Part shown: positions 55,046 through 64,000 of the stretch, piece after piece
Layout: each line of letters opens with the position of its first letter
Position numbering within the stretch: position 1 is the stretch's first letter
NCBI GenBank assembly: GCA_022478985.1
Contig: JAKSZP010005673.1
Span: 18,176 to 82,175 of the forward strand
Length of the DNA: 64,000 nucleotides
Direction: 5' to 3'
Source: Massospora cicadina
Taxonomy: Eukaryota; Entomophthoromycota; Entomophthoromycetes; Entomophthorales; Entomophthoraceae
The notes under the pieces: model-generated
Database searches by the model: none
Seen by the model: the letters and a program-made list of their open reading frames with translations, nothing else
What the model was told of the DNA's origin: nothing
Made by a program: the position numbers and the translations under genes

Positions 55046-56246
55046 TCATGATTCTATGAGCGCTTTTTGTCTTGGTCTCATATATCCATAGAGCCAGGCT
55101 TGGAAGTGCTCTAGTAAGTGGACATGGAATCTGTTAATAATCCCATGAATGTTTGGGACCGTGCCCTTGAACGCATCTAATGCAATTGTGTGTATTGTCC
55201 ACATTGCAATGGGTATTATTAGGGAGCGGAGGGTAGATGGGATTGGTGACTCGATCTGGAGCGCGAAGATACTCTTTGATATTGAGAAGTCATGTTCGTT
55301 TTGAATCTTGAGCAGGCGTGCGACTTCCTGCCATATAGCTTTGGTTGAGGGGCATGTTTCTAGGCGGTGATGTAGGGATCCCTCCCCTCCACATACTGCA
55401 CATGTTTTGTGGAGGGAGTTGGAGAGGTCCGCCGTCCTATAGGTCCTTCTCAAACTGCGCCATGCGTTTGCTCTTATCCTTGGTTGTAGGAGTGGGTGGT
55501 GTGTCATTTTCCACATTGCTTTCTGTGTGGTTAAATCATAGGGAATGTCAAGCATATCTAGATATTCTATCCTAGCTATGCTTGGGGTTGTTGCGAGCAT
55601 ATCCCTCTGGGGGTGGTTTTCTGGGTTTCTTAATTTGAATTGGGGGCTGGGTCATCCCCTTCCCTGTATAGTACCCATGTTCTCTATGGTCCATCCCATA
55701 CGGCGGATAGTTTGGAGGATATGTTTGAAATGAGGGGAGGTTCCATGTGGACCCGTTGCAGTAGGGTGCTTGGCAAGGTATGAAAGTAGTCTGGGTGGAC
55801 TATGTGGGTTGGTTAATTTGAGCGCCTGTGCAAAGTTAGTCCTTGCTGCTCTGGACCAATGTTGTTTTGGGAGGTCTGGAGCAAGGATTTCCTTTATCCA
55901 GGTACCTAGGATGTGATTGGCATGGCTCTCAAAATCTATTAGTCCCATGCCTCCACTTGAGCGTGGGCCAAATAGTGTTTCCATCCGTATAGGAGGGTGA
56001 GAGCCAGGCCACAGCCAGCCCTGGATAAGCGCGCGAATTGAGGTTATAAAGGTAGGTGAGAAGGCTATCGCATGGGCCTGGTACCACAGTATTGGGAGGA
56101 TGAGCGAGTTAGCAACTGTAACTCGTCCTGTTAGTCCTGGGGGTTCTTCCCTTGAGGGAGGCGACGCGTTTGGATACCCGTTGTAACAAGTTACTTTCCA
56201 TTGTCTCATTAGCATATCCCCCTGATTCTAGCCAGATTCCAAGGTG
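55046..56246 (-). pseudogene. LINE ORF2 C-terminal region of Ln3
   Basis: Two open pieces in different frames. 56215-55652: GLTGRVTVANSLILPILWYQ, GSHPPIRMETLFGPRSSGGM, LGTWIKEILAPDLPKQHWSR, HPTATGPHGTSPHFKHIL. 55600-55046: IARIEYLDMLDIPYDLTTQK, THHPLLQPRIRANAWRSLRR, then the zinc motif CAVCGGEGSLHHRLETC (about 55410-55360, Cys, Cys, His, Cys all kept), IAMWTIHTIALDAFKGTVPN and HFQAWLYGYMRPRQ. It is the reference for recognising Ln1 and Ln2. Confidence 0.88.
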
Positions 56247-57476
56247 TCAGACAGGAGTGGTGGAGGGAGATGTTGCAAAGGGTAATATAATTGGGTTTTT
56301 TCTTCGAGTGTTGGTGTGAGGTTCTGATGTTGTGGCCCAATTGTTTGGGTAATTGCCCAAGAGGATAATTTCTGTCTTCCTTTTGTTGAGCGATGCATTG
56401 CTCACCTTGGAGTATTCCTCTAGAGTGTGTTCCAGCTGTCGGGCATCTTCATTGTTTGCTATACCTGCTATGCAGTCATCTGCAAAGGCCAGTATCTTGA
56501 CTGTTGGTTGTCCTTGTGCGGTTATCCCCATGAGACGTGAGTCAGTTACTCGGAGGAGCGGGTCAAAGCTAAAATTGTATAGCAATGGGCTGAGGGGATC
56601 CTCTTGTTTGAGCCCTCTGTGTGGTTTGATATTGTTTGTTAGGAATCCAGGGCCGCATACAGTCATGGTTGCAGATTCTGTTAGGAGCATCGCCCATTTT
56701 ATGAATCTTGGTGGGAGTTTGAAGGCATGTAGACATTCTTTTAGGTATGGCCAGCTAACACGGTCATACGCCTTTTCCTGATCCAAGAGGACCAGGGCAC
56801 CAGTTGCTTTGGATTGGCAAATGTTTGCAACAGGGTGAATGTTGTTCCAGATTGAATGCCTTGGTATAAACCCAAACTGGTTAGGTGATAGGACGTCAGA
56901 TGCAATTGCGCCTAATCTAGCTGCTAAAATTTTTGTTATAATTTTTGTGTCAGTGTTGGAGAGTGCAATTGGGCGCCAGTTGGCCAGGTCCAATTTGTCA
57001 CCCTTTTTATACAAGGTTATAACATAGGATTCATGGCCTCCTGGTAATAGGCGTGTTTCCAACAAACTCTGGTTCATTGATGCCAATAGGAGGGGGGCGA
57101 TTTGTTGAAAATATTTTTTGTAAAATTCGTAGGGTATCCCATCAGGCCCTGGGCATTTCCTACGTGGTGCACCGCGAATTGTTTCCCAAAGCTCCTCCCA
57201 TGTGATAAGGGATAGTATATTGTAATTTGGTGGTGTACTTTGTATCTTGGCAGTTTGAATAAATTCTTTAATTTTTTGTGGATCTGTTGGCATATTGCAA
57301 TATAATTCGGTGTAATAGCGGTGTACTTCCGCCTTGACCTCCTCAGGGTCAGTTGCCACAGTGCCGTTGGTCTTGCGGACCTGTGTGCATGTGGGCTGGT
57401 TTCCGCGGGAGTGGAATTGGTGGAAAAAGTATGTCAAACAGGTTTTGCCTTCCTTTATGAACTTACCTTTGTTCAA
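56247..57476 (-). pseudogene. LINE ORF2 reverse transcriptase, Ln3 (409 codons open)
   Basis: An open frame covering the whole RT: NKGKFIKEGKTCLTYFFHQF; PGPDGIPYEFYKKYFQQIAP; ITLYKKGDKLDLANWRPIAL; NQFGFIPRHSIWNNIHPVAN; motif A VLLDQEKAYDRVSW (catalytic Asp kept); motif B GLKQEDPLSPLLYNFS, where Gly of QGDP reads Glu; motif C ILAFADDCIAGI (both Asp kept, about 56490-56460). It then reads SNASLNKRKTEIILLG and breaks at 56247. It is an L1-type RT without RNase H. The QEDP change and the lost 5' half make it inactive. Confidence 0.93.
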
Positions 57477-57716
57477 TATTTTGATTCTGTGTTGGTGTTC
57501 AAAGATGAGATTGTTAAGTCAGGCTGAAATTTCTGCCCATTTGCGTCCCCAATTAGGGCTATAGCCAGATCTCGGAGTATTTATTTCCAGGTGGTCTAGT
57601 TCTGCCAAGGTACGCTTGATTGTGGCTGTGTCCGCGGTGTACTTGCGTGATGCAATATGTCAGGTTTTGTTGATTAAATTTTTTTGAAATTTTCCCATGT
57701 TGCAGTGAATAAAGTT

Positions 57717-58009
57717 AGTATATGTAATTGAGAAAGTCCGTCAGCATTTTGGTGTATATCTCCATTGCTATGTTGAATTTAAAAGTCAAAATTTTGAAGC
57801 TTTAACGCCCATATAGCTAAGCGTACATCAGAAGCTTTCATTTGTTGTAACCATTTTAAGGAAGCATGAACTGTGATGATAGTAGAATGTTTGCCATAGA
57901 GATAAGGGTGAAAATGCTTGATGGCGGATAGTACTGCGAGGCATTCCCTCTCAGTAATGCTATAATTGCATGCTGCTTTGATAAGGGTTTTATTAAAATA
58001 AGCGATGGT
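57717..58009 (-). pseudogene. RNase H of GypC (C-terminal two thirds)
   Basis: The minus-strand reading NSNTIAYFNKTLIKAACNYS then ITERECLAVLSAIKHFHPYL and YGKHSTIITVHASLKWLQQM, ASDVRLAIWALKLQNFDF and HQNADGLSQLH (58009-57730). It matches Gypsy RNase H from the PIAYFSKTL block on. The N-terminal catalytic TDAS block is missing because the coding sequence starts right at the LTR boundary. Confidence 0.85.
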
Positions 58010-58584
58010 ATTGGAATTTAGTGAAAAATTGCAATAATCAAGTGCTATGAAGCTACGAAACTATTAGTTTTGTGGCTCTAGTGAAGGTGGAAATAAGGCA
58101 ATGGAGTTATTAGTTTCCTTACAATAATAAATCCCAGTCGGAATACTAAAATTCGTAATGAATTGACCAAAATAGAACTACGTGAGACAAGATAAGTGGT
58201 ACTCCATTAGTTAAAAATGAGGGATATGTATAAGGTAGATTTGGTAGTTCTTCATGAGGATCTTCGTGCTTCAACTGAGGTAAGATCTTTTTTGATAGAG
58301 GACCAATATTTCTGATTATTATTAATTTACTTGTGATGGTCAGATCTGATAATGTTCTTATTAGATGGGATTGACTTTTTTGTGGAGGGTTTAGCTACTT
58401 CAGACTGCCTAGCCCCTTTGGATTGCTTAGCCTCATCCTTCAGAGGAGGCCAATAACTCTGAAGGGTTGATTGTCAGTCTATATGAGAATCAGATATCTC
58501 TGAAGGGGTTTTTAAGAGCTTATTAGACCAAGACACCAAATCATGATCTTGATAGATTTGGTCATCGCAGTTGAATCTCCAACA
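58009..58584 (-). repeat. 5' LTR of GypC
   Basis: 576 bp; on the minus strand TGTTGGAGATTCAACTGCG at the start and CCAATA at the inner end. Pairs with 53000-53574. Confidence 0.88.
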
Positions 58585-58957
58585 CCTCTCTTCAATGGAA
58601 CGGCAAATGGAGGGTTGATATTTGTAAGACAAATCAGTTAGTCAAGGATTAAATATATTTAACCCAATCATTGGGCAGGAAAATATTTGCACCTTGTGGG
58701 ACCCCCTCCAACCCTATAAAGGGGGTCATCTCCGCTTAGCTGTGTGAAGTAAACTAGAAGTGGCCCAGGGAGGAACCTTGGACAGACTCCCCTGATTTCA
58801 CCACATGGTCGGTGCAACCATACTAACTGAACTCATGCTATTTGCCTGAGAAGTGTTAATAAAAGTGTTACCCTGATTAAAGGAATTTCCACCGAGAATT
58901 GTCCAGGGTCTTTTGGCCAATATTATCATTATTTACCTCCAAAACGCTCTTATCACA
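58585..58957 (-). repeat. Inner part of the GypB2 3' LTR
   Basis: The minus-strand start TGTGATAAGAGCGTTTTGG (58957) follows the pol end HLHV-stop. It has GGCCAAAAGACCCTGGAC, a TATA-like GACCCCCTTTATAGG, and AAATATTTTCCTGCCCAATG, all GypB LTR landmarks. Interrupted by GypC at 58585. Confidence 0.8.
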
Positions 58958-59824
58958 CTGTCAGACGTGTAAATGTTTAATATTACCACCTTCAAGAGTG
59001 GTAGGGGGTGAATAAAGGCATAATAACAAGCCATGAACCCGGTTGATGGTATATCCAGAAGCAAGGGATTTGATACAGTATTGATTCCCTCGCTTATATG
59101 TGACTACAAAGGTCCCTCCTAGATAACCCTAGGGCTTCTAACTCCTAAGGAGTAATCTAATTATGGTAATACTGTACCAAGTATGATACTTGAAAGGAAG
59201 GAAGAGAGGCACGGAGTTCATTCACAGTTTGGCCTTCTTTAGTTAGTGTCTTTGCTAAATTTAGTCATGTTCTATGATTCTATTTGGATTATGTGTAGGT
59301 CCATCTTTTTCATGGCTTGCTTAGGGTCAGTCCTATCAGAAAAAATATCATTGACTAATAATGCTGTCACCCCAGGATCTCTCACAAACAACACATAGAA
59401 AGGGGACATTTTGAGGATGAAATAGTAACTAATATGATAGGCCAAGAGCGCACTGGGTAGGTAGAGATCCCAGTGGAAAAGTCTGATGTGGCCATTTTAC
59501 ATAAGATTGAGATCAGGGTTCCATTGACTCTTTCTACGGCCCCATTTGTGAATGGGTTGTAGGGGCCGAGAATAGTTGTTGTGTTCCCATGGAGGTGACA
59601 AGGAGCTTTATCACTCAAGTGGTAAAGTCTTTCCCATTGTCACAAAGGAGGATCTGGGGGCAACCATGCCGCGTGAAGATATATTGATGTAAGAAAATAG
59701 CAGTGGCTTTAGCATTCTGATATGGGAGAGTAACAGCTTTAACCCATTTGATGACATGATCAAATCCAGTCAAGATATAACGATTGCGTCCTGTAGTCTG
59801 AGGGAGAGGAACTAACACATCCAA
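58958..59824 (-). pseudogene. Integrase of GypB2
   Basis: Two open pieces. 59824-59615: MDVLVPLPQTTGRNRYILTG, FDHVIKWVKAVTLPYQNAKA, TRHGCPQILLCDNGKDFTT, with the first two catalytic Asp. 59618-59382: TTTILGPYNPFTNGAVERVN then GTLISILCKMA, with the catalytic Glu in AVER. A single frame change separates them, so the core is nearly repair-free. The C-terminus (59395-58960) has REGINTVSNPLLLDIPSTGF-like residues and ends before the LTR. Among the best-preserved Gypsy integrases here. Confidence 0.82.
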
Positions 59825-60289
59825 ACTTATGGTGTGAAATGGTTGTTGTGCATCGTAGGTATGATTTGAAAAAGGCGTCTTGAAGCTGGACTGTTTTTTT
59901 CAGATCAGAAAGGCATCCAGGATTTCAGCTATAGTCTTCATGATGCCCTCCTAGTATTTCTGTTCTTTAACCCACTTGTAGGTTGTTCAGTCTCCGCTAT
60001 GGTGCATGATAGTGTGAGACTCAATATCACCAAAAACTCGCTCTGATGGCTGAAGATAGGGAAATCAGTTTATTCACACTTTCTTTTAAAGTTTTTACTT
60101 TCCACCTTGCTGTTGTGGGAGTGCTGAGCTAGCATCTTATGTACTAGTTCATCTTCATCAGCCCACAAATTAGGAGTCATGAGGAGATCATGTAACCTCA
60201 CCGCTTCTCTATTATCTAAGTGGAGAACAGGAAGCCGCAGCAACCCGTCTACAGCCATGTGGCTAGTTCCAGTCTGGTTCTCAATGGTC
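59825..60289 (-). pseudogene. RNase H end and integrase zinc region of GypB2
   Basis: Open 60291-60070: MTIENQTGTSHMAVDGLLRL then PVLHLDNREAVRLHDLLMTP and KMLAQHSHNSKVESKN. It joins LQHYD at 61111-61140 once the solo LTR is removed. The HHCC part (about 60000-59880) is decayed (SETEQPTSGLKNRNTRRAS-like). Confidence 0.65.
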
Positions 60290-60294
60290 ATGTC

Positions 60295-61105
60295 TGTTGA
60301 ATGGTTGAATGGATATAAATCCTTGGTATTTATAGATCAAAAATATCCTAATTATATCTGAACTTGGAATTTGTGGCCTAGCGGTTCCACTTAGTAATAT
60401 TTGACTATAATAACATGGGCATGGGGGCTTTGTTGGTTTAGTCAGATTTATAATAATAGTCGACTAAATGACCTGGGCACGTAGGCTTTGTTGTTCTATG
60501 TTGAAATTAGTTTTTAGTGTTGATCAAGTTTTTGATCGAATTGATTATTAATTAGTAGTATGAATCGCCTTAGTATGTGCTGCTGATTGCTTGAGATGAG
60601 TATTGGTTCAGCTATTTACAGATGTGTTAGAAATGTTGTCTTGAATATATTTACAAGTTTGAGACCAACTCTGAGATGAATGAGATGTTCTGAGTTGAAT
60701 GGTTTGTAGACCCTAAAATGAACTCGTTAGTTTCTCTGGCCAAGTGCCATTGAAATTGAGGTGTCATGGGTAAGATGTGTTGAACATCAAACCCTATAAA
60801 TCATCCCAAGTTATTACTAATAAAAACAACAAATATTCCTAAAGTTCTATAATTTAATTTATAAGCTTTCATATTAATACTAAACGTTGTGTTACGTTGA
60901 GGATTTACTTAGGATCAGGAAGATCAGGGCAGCGTGCCATCGTCTAAGTAACGACAGGATAATACAACTTCCAGTAGAATCACCAAGGAGTTATATCTTA
61001 ATTATAGTCACCGTCTGGTCTGTTGTCTTCATACAATAGATGTTCAAAACTCCGTCTTACCTTATAAGAAGAACTAGTCACTCTCAATATACCAAAAATT
61101 CAACA
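60295..61105. repeat. Solo LTR (811 bp) inside GypB2 RNase H
   Basis: Starts TGTTGAATGG and ends AAATTCAACA, inverted termini of TG..CA type. Perfect 5-bp duplication ATGTC at 60290-60294 and 61106-61110. Removing it restores LQHYD + MTIENQTGTSHM, parallel to LQHYDMTIDHWAGTCHI of GypB1. No coding sequence. The family is otherwise unseen in this window. Confidence 0.93.
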
Positions 61106-61500
61106 ATGTCATAGTGCTGGAGCTTCAGAGCCCAGTAAGCCAGCCGTCCAGTGTGGTCCTTCATGTTTTGTAAACGCTTTTAAGGAGGTGTGGTCAGTAA
61201 CAACTTAGAATGACATCCCATATATAAAAAGGTGTGGTAGTATTTGACAGCGAGCAATATGGCCAGGCATTCCTTCTCAGTGGTGCTGTAGTTGCGTTCA
61301 GCTTCTGAGAGCATTTTGCTTAAGTAGGTCACATGGTGATCGACCCCATTCTCATCCAAATGAGCTAAGGTAGCTCCAACAGCGTAATCAGAGGCATCCA
61401 TAATCAACATAAATGGCTTGTCATAGTCAGAGGGACGGAGGATTAGCCGTTGTTGCAATAACTCCTTCAGGGTCTCAAACGCGGCTTTTTTATTCAGCAC
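61106..61500 (-). pseudogene. RNase H of GypB2
   Basis: Open 61500-61180: LNKKAAFETLKELLQQRLIL, RPSDYDKPFMLIMDASDYAV (catalytic Asp in MDASD), GATLAHLDENGVDHHVTYLS, KMLSEAERNYSTTEKECLAI (catalytic Glu region) and LAVKYYHTFLYMG. Then a frame change and WALKLQHYD up to the solo LTR. RNase H removes the RNA strand during reverse transcription. This domain is the most intact RNase H of the window. Confidence 0.88.
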
Positions 61501-61689
61501 ACCAATGGGATGGAGTGTTCTTAGCTAAGAGTCGGACAAGGGGTTCACTGAGCTGGGTGGCCATGGGGATGAACTGATGGTACTACCCCATTATGCCCAA
61601 AAAGTACTTGAATGTCACAAAGAGTTTTAGGCGCTGACATCTTGGATATAGCTCAACCTTATCTTGTAGTAGTTGGATTCCGTCTTGGG

Positions 61690-62459
61690 CAATGGCGTGC
61701 CCAAGGAAATTAACTTTTTTCTGGAAGAAAGTACATTTTACGGCTTCAATTTAATGTTAGAATCCCGCAACCGTTGAAACACATCTTTTAAGTGTGTGAG
61801 GTGCTCGTTGAAGGTCTTAGATAAAACTGTGATGCCAGCAAGATAGACAATCATACAGCTCAGCTTGAGATCCTGGAGAATATGATTTATTGCCTTCCAT
61901 AAAGTGACAGGAGCATTACACAACCCCTGGGTAACTGAGTGTGTTGAAAGAGGACCTCACTACAGATAAGGGCGCATTTCTCCTGATCTTGAGGAGAAAT
62001 ATACATCTGCGATACCCACTATCCAAGTCCATATCAGAAAAGAACATATACCAGAAAGTTGAACCTGAGAATCGTCAATATGGGGGATAGGATAACTTTT
62101 TTTCTTTGTGGGGTTGTTCAGTTTATGGTAGTCCATAACTACCAGATAGCCTCCATTTTTCTCTTTATAAGTAGAAGAGGGGACGACCAAGGGCTGTGTG
62201 AGGGCACCAGCAACCCAGCGTCCAATAATTGCTTGAGCTTTGTCTGCATCTGTAATTCCTCAACTTTGGATTTGTGGTAAGGTTTGGAGCGGATGGGTCG
62301 AGCCTCCCCAACATCAATAGTATGAGTCCAACCCTTCATGTGCCCATAGTCAGTGTCAGATTTAGAGAAAATGTCGCTATAGGCCTCATGTAGGGTGTGG
62401 AATTTGTTGAGCTCCGCTGGGGTTAGTTCCTCACAGATATGAATAATAGCAACGTACAT
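61690..62459 (-). pseudogene. Reverse transcriptase of GypB2
   Basis: 62459-62139: ELTPAELNKFHTLHEAYSDI, FSKSDTDYGHMKGWTHTIDV, GEARPIRSKPYHKSKVEELQ, TKLKQLLDAGLLVPSHSPWS, SPLLLIKRK. Next frame: GGYLVVMDYHKLNNPTKKKS, YPIPHIDDSQVQLSG. 61923-61738: MCNAPVTLWKAINHILQDLK then LSCMIVYLAGITVLSKTFNE, where the active site reads YLAG instead of YLDD. FFQKKVNFLGHAIA lies near 61735-61690. The lost Asp pair alone would inactivate it. Confidence 0.88.
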
Positions 62460-62464
62460 ATTGA

Positions 62465-63620
62465 TTAGTTGGCGGGAAATCCCATATCAGACATTGACCC
62501 AATACTGTGGACTTGCTTGATATCCTCAATGGGTATCAGCAAGCCATTTCTGATCGATTGGTGTTTTTTTACAACCAGATCCTTTGGGGTGAGATTTCCC
62601 TGCAGGTGATTAATAGGTCGTTGATAGGCTGGGTCCAATACGCCTGGTAATACTCTGGGCTCTAAGGGACTATCATTCTTAACTCTAGCTAGGTGCAATA
62701 AACAGTTGTGGGAGATTACAGAGTAATCTTGGTGTCAACTACCCATTGTTAAACCGTTTTTATTACTACCTCTATGGATGCATAAATAGGAAATCCCTTG
62801 AGAGCATCCACTGTTGGAGGCAACATCTTGGTGTTACGTCCTGTTGTTATGTAGTGTTGGTAAAAGGAGGAGTTGTACTCAACGGTGCAAGTGTATTATT
62901 TTTTTATTGAGCTCTTCATTGGTTAGAATCAGAGGAACCTCATAGAAACAGGGAGAGATAGCCCTGCTTTAAGTTAATAACACCTTTGTATTCAAGCATA
63001 AACTGGTTTCCAATAAGTAGATTGTATGTATTATTGGCCAAGGCCACCACTGAGGCTGACAATATGAGTTTTCCAAAATTTAAATGTGCAGAGAAGAGTA
63101 CGCCCCATTGGCGCGGGAGTTATTTGGGCCTGCAGTTCCAAATCCTTGGTCATAGTCAAGGTCAGGGGCCAGCTTAATTTTTTAATGAGTTTAGTTGACA
63201 AAACGTTCACTGGGACACAGTTTCATGATAGCCTTAATACGCACTCCAATAATGACAACCTACACTTTGGTTATGGTTACACCCTAGTTGAGGAAGAGAG
63301 CTAGGACCTTTTTTAAGCGGAGAGTAAAGTCAAGTTTTTGGCAGTTTCAGGGTATCTCCCTTGTATTGACTGCAGGGTATGAACACATTGGGTAGTTCGT
63401 ATCAGTGTGGCAATGAGTTGGTTAGCGTCACTAGCATTGTCAATAACCTCAAAACCCCTCAACCCTTGACAGAGATAAGTTTGACGGGGGATTCTAGACA
63501 TATCCACTCTCTCCAGGTTTAACCTATCAGGTACCCCCACTACACCTGGGGCTCCTAAGACATAATGACCAACATCTTCACAACCCCTCTTCAGATTTTT
63601 CATCAGAGGTGTTATCAATG
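62465..63620 (-). pseudogene. Gag-pol junction and protease of GypB2
   Basis: 63618-63313: KRGCEDVGHYVLGAPGVVGV, LRGFEVIDNASDANQLIATL, CVHTLQSIQGRYPETAKNLT, matching GypB1 41421-41660. The protease active-site region (about 63230-63150) reads NCVPVNVLSTKLIKKLS; the bases fit an ancestral D-T-G-A-P-V-N with two deletions. 62698-62465: RVLPGVLDPAYQRPINHLQG then IRNGLLIPIEDIKQVHSIGS is the conserved linker before the RT. Confidence 0.7.
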
Positions 63621-63624
63621 CATG

Positions 63625-64000
63625 TCATGGAGTCCATTGGTTGTGAGGTAAGTTCAGAGCTTTCTTTATTAAAGGAGAGGTCCTGGGGCGCTCATTTACC
63701 CAGTTAACTTTTTGATGTAACGCTGTAATTGTTACAGCTCCACATTTAACCTTTGATGTAGAGGATTTGAACTGCCCCGTAGCTACCAGTTTTGGACTAG
63801 AGTTTGCCAGAGGAGCAGGTGATGGAGATAAAGGTAGCGGCTTGGAAGGATGGTACAATGGAACCACTTGGGAAGGCCACTCTGAAGAAAACGATAGACA
63901 AAGCATAGGGACGACTGCCTTCACCAACTGGCTTTTTGAGCTGAAGATGAAGGGGAGCACTGTCCCGTCATGGCCATTATCCTCTGGCTATCTTCACGGG
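63625..64000 (-). pseudogene. C-terminal end of GypB2 gag, cut by the window edge
   Basis: An open frame of 111 codons, rich in Ser and Pro (PLYHPSKPLPLSPSPAPLAN), then SSTSKVKCGAVTITALHQKV and NWVNERPRTSPLIKKALNLP. It aligns loosely with GypB1 at 39330-39450. No knuckle is seen in the part inside the window. Confidence 0.5.

Larger units (their letters stand above)
54816..57701 (-). mobile_element. LINE Ln3, 5'-truncated, best-preserved ORF2
   Basis: A 15-bp duplication with one mismatch: GCAGTGAATGAAGTT (54801-54815) and GCAGTGAATAAAGTT (57702-57716). Removing Ln3 plus one duplication restores the GypC reading NADGLSQLHILTLFTAEEDH then IYDLIGRSELWYHE, joining RNase H to integrase. The 5' truncation falls in the linker between endonuclease and RT. 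Tail at 54860-54816 (TGTCTGTCCCCTGGTCAGCC, TACCTCGGTTAGATAAA). Confidence 0.95.
53000..58584 (-). mobile_element. GypC, internally deleted Ty3/Gypsy element carrying LINE Ln3
   Basis: LTRs 53000-53574 and 58009-58584; perfect 5-bp duplication CCTCT at 52995-52999 and 58585-58589. Without Ln3 the internal part is only about 1.5 kb: RNase H, then integrase. No gag, protease, RT or primer-binding site is present next to the 5' LTR, so some 3 kb was lost by deletion or template switching. Inserted in the 3' LTR of GypB2. Confidence 0.92.
52600..64000 (-). mobile_element. GypB2, Ty3/Gypsy element carrying GypC, Ln3 and a solo LTR
   Basis: Read right to left from the window edge: gag end (63960-63625), protease (about 63290-63150), RT (62459-61738), RNase H (61500-61106 and 60289-60070), integrase (59824-59382 and C-terminus to 58960) and 3' LTR (58957-58585, continuing at 52999 downwards). 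It aligns with GypB1 gene by gene. The element is dead, but several stretches are open. Confidence 0.85.

Noticed and set aside
1..64000. tRNA or rRNA genes, CRISPR arrays, bacterial operons
   Set aside because: No cloverleaf, rRNA core or spaced-repeat array was seen, and coding content is purely eukaryotic retroelement.

Overview
The window is a graveyard of nested retrotransposons. I see no host gene, tRNA, rRNA or CRISPR array in 64 kb. Three things dominate: Ty3/Gypsy LTR elements in at least five families or lineages, L1-like LINEs (zinc-knuckle ORF1; ORF2 with endonuclease, reverse transcriptase and a C-terminal zinc motif), and a 1.9 kb family that encodes only a zinc-knuckle ORF1-like protein (called ZKO here). 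Nearly every reading frame is broken by stops and frameshifts. Many of the stops are what C-to-T or G-to-A change would produce, so the DNA looks old, silenced and possibly methylated. The AT-rich, intron-poor, TE-only make-up and the LINE type suggest a repeat-rich eukaryote, plausibly a Mucoromycota-type fungus and perhaps a pericentromeric or heterochromatic block. That assignment is inference.

Layout, left half. 1-1348 is the 3' end of LINE Ln1 (+). 1349-2796 is unassigned. 2790-4195 is ZKO1 (+, 5'-truncated). 4201-8610 is GypA1 (-, without its integrase end). From about 8.6 to 35.4 kb runs a broken Gypsy element, GypE (+). It is interrupted by a GypB solo LTR (11.2-12.0 kb), by ZKO2 (12376-14305, -) and by a whole Gypsy element, GypD (14793-34282, +). 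GypD is itself interrupted by full-length LINE Ln2 (18504-24604, which carries a 985-bp solo LTR), by ZKO3 (25401-27300, -), by ZKO4 (28330-30259, +) and by two micro-insertions.

Layout, right half. 35.4-37.6 kb is the pol end of a GypB copy split by ZKO5 (35657-37571, +). 37.6-52.5 kb is GypB1 (+), interrupted by ZKO6 (-), a micro-insertion and GypA2 (42745-49334, -). 52.6-64.0 kb is GypB2 (-). Its 3' LTR holds GypC (53000-58584, -), which holds LINE Ln3 (54816-57701, -). Its RNase H region holds another solo LTR (60295-61105).

How the parts relate. Insertions were recognised by target-site duplications (5 bp for LTR elements, 13-20 bp for LINE, ZKO and micro-insertions). In six cases (GypA2, ZKO3, micro-insertion m2, Ln3 in GypC, the solo LTR at 60.3 kb, and the solo LTR in Ln2) removing the insert plus one duplication restores the host reading frame. 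ZKO elements end in the same roughly 35-nt 3' tail as the LINEs, so they are probably non-autonomous parasites of the LINE machinery, comparable to mammalian HAL1 half-LINEs. Three micro-insertions of 17-32 bp share a different 3' end with a poly-A tract and have 15-18 bp duplications, so another, unseen retroposing RNA family exists in this genome.
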